From: an uncultured Clostridia bacterium
Lineage (GTDB): Bacteria > Bacillota > Clostridia > Oscillospirales > Acutalibacteraceae
Assembly (NCBI GenBank): GCA_946187095.1
Contig: CAMHPW010000083.1
Span: forward strand, 1-5,785
Length of the DNA stretch: 5,785 nt
Direction of reading: 5' to 3'
The notes under the pieces were generated by a model. It saw only the letters and a list, made by a program, of their open reading frames with translations, searched no databases and had not been told where the DNA came from. Position numbers and translations under genes: made by a program. This document shows, piece by piece, positions 5,323-5,785 of this stretch (its first letter is position 1; each line of letters opens with the position of its first letter).

Positions 5323-5785
5323 GTTTCGTATAGACAGTTGTGCAGATCACAAAGCCTATCACGACAAGTCCCATAGCGATCAGTATCAGTCCCCACACAA
5401 GATAGCTTATATTGTCATTTTGCTCGCTGTCATTGTCCTTGATATCCCGTATGGCATTGTCAGAGCTTTTCTTTTTCATCTCCGCATTGAGACGTTCACG
5501 GAGTTTTTCCCAGTCACCCGATGTAAGCTCGGAGTTGTCCACAGATATTTCATGATATCCAGAAGACGGCTCACTGTCTTCTTCATTGTCATAATAATAT
5601 TCTGTCGTTTCATGATAAAACGGCTCATCATCCTCATAGTAATCACTCGGTTCATCATAGTCTGAATAGTCATCACCCGCATAGTAATAACTCGGCTCAT
5701 AATAGCTGGCATAGTCATCACTTGATTCATCATAGTCAGGCTCACTGTAGTAATAGAAGCTCTCTTCTTCATCATCCGAGTCTTC
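5309..5785 (-). CDS. Partial: acidic Tyr-rich repeat protein with a C-terminal membrane segment
   Basis: The frame is open from the right edge to TAA at 5311-5309, so the N terminus is missing and 158 C-terminal residues are visible. Residues 1-81 are low-complexity: 19 Tyr, 32 Asp or Glu, 13 Ser and no Lys or Arg. Residues 15-29 and 30-44 are 15-residue units starting with EP and sharing DDY at the same place; a third, decayed unit starts at 45. Then comes a mixed-charge, probably helical segment (WEKLRERLNAEMKKK, 92-106), an Asn/Asp-rich stretch, one membrane segment (about 128-152) and a basic tail (TKRKFS). I do not recognise a family; zinc-ribbon proteins of Firmicutes can have this acidic-linker-plus-membrane-helix layout, but no zinc ribbon is visible here. 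An internal GTG at 5542 could be mistaken for the start, yet the same frame continues through it. Confidence 0.75.
   Translation of the reverse strand, partial: EDSDDEEESFYYYSEPDYDESSDDYASYYEPSYYYAGDDYSDYDEPSDYYEDDEPFYHETTEYYYDNEEDSEPSSGYHEISVDNSELTSGDWEKLRERLNAEMKKKSSDNAIRDIKDNDSEQNDNISYLVWGLILIAMGLVVIGFVICTTVYTKRKFS
5609..5743 (-). repeat. 45-bp in-frame coding repeats (15-residue EP...DDY units)
   Basis: Three consecutive 45-base blocks at 5699-5743, 5654-5698 and 5609-5653 each begin with Glu-Pro codons. The first two align well (Tyr-rich centre, shared Asp-Asp-Tyr, acidic end); the third keeps EPSDYY and then diverges. They look like an old tandem duplication within the acidic domain of the membrane protein. 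Confidence 0.5.

Noticed and set aside
5476..5775. A 99-codon Met- and Thr-rich minus-strand frame runs over the acidic repeat region.
   Set aside because: It is a shifted reading of the Asp/Tyr/Glu-rich repeats. The other minus-strand frame runs unbroken from the window edge through a membrane helix to a stop and is the better gene.

Overview
The window reads as chromosomal sequence from a moderately AT-rich, Gram-positive anaerobe, most likely a clostridial (Ruminococcus/Oscillospiraceae-like) Firmicute. This is inferred from strong GGAGG ribosome binding sites, AT-rich intergenic DNA, a transketolase split into two subunits, a LysM-repeat protein and the Firmicute style of the DusB and RarA proteins. 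No RNA gene, CRISPR array, transposase or phage gene is visible. Almost all of it is housekeeping sequence; the less ordinary material is in the intergenic repeats and at the two window ends.

Layout. Positions 1-171 hold an ambiguous locus: a 47-codon minus-strand ORF with a near-consensus promoter and an excellent ribosome binding site, overlapped by an open plus-strand frame that enters from the left edge. A three-LysM-domain protein (349-873, plus) converges on a tRNA-dihydrouridine synthase gene (dusB, 877-1845, minus) with only 3 bases between the stops. Further right every gene is on the minus strand: rarA/mgsA (2037-3302), the C-terminal and N-terminal subunits of a split transketolase (3387-4316 and 4321-5163, a coupled pair 4 bases apart), and the 3' part of a gene for a membrane protein with an acidic tyrosine-rich repeat region (5309 to the right edge).

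The transketolase pair has its own promoter (extended -10 at 5203-5211), a probable terminator of the preceding gene at 5246-5268, and a probable terminator after it at 3327-3364. rarA and dusB are co-oriented but separated by 191 bases. The genes do not form one pathway: transketolase is pentose-phosphate carbon metabolism, RarA is replication-fork maintenance, DusB is tRNA modification, and the LysM protein is a likely glycan binder.

The most interesting non-coding signals are three copies of a 7-base-period repeat, all in the same orientation and each preceded by a short arm able to pair with it (287-333, 1985-2045, 3332-3386), and a pair of inverted arms upstream of dusB (1877-1972), each built from two tandem TGTATAGTTG-like decamers. 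No clearly new multi-gene system was found.
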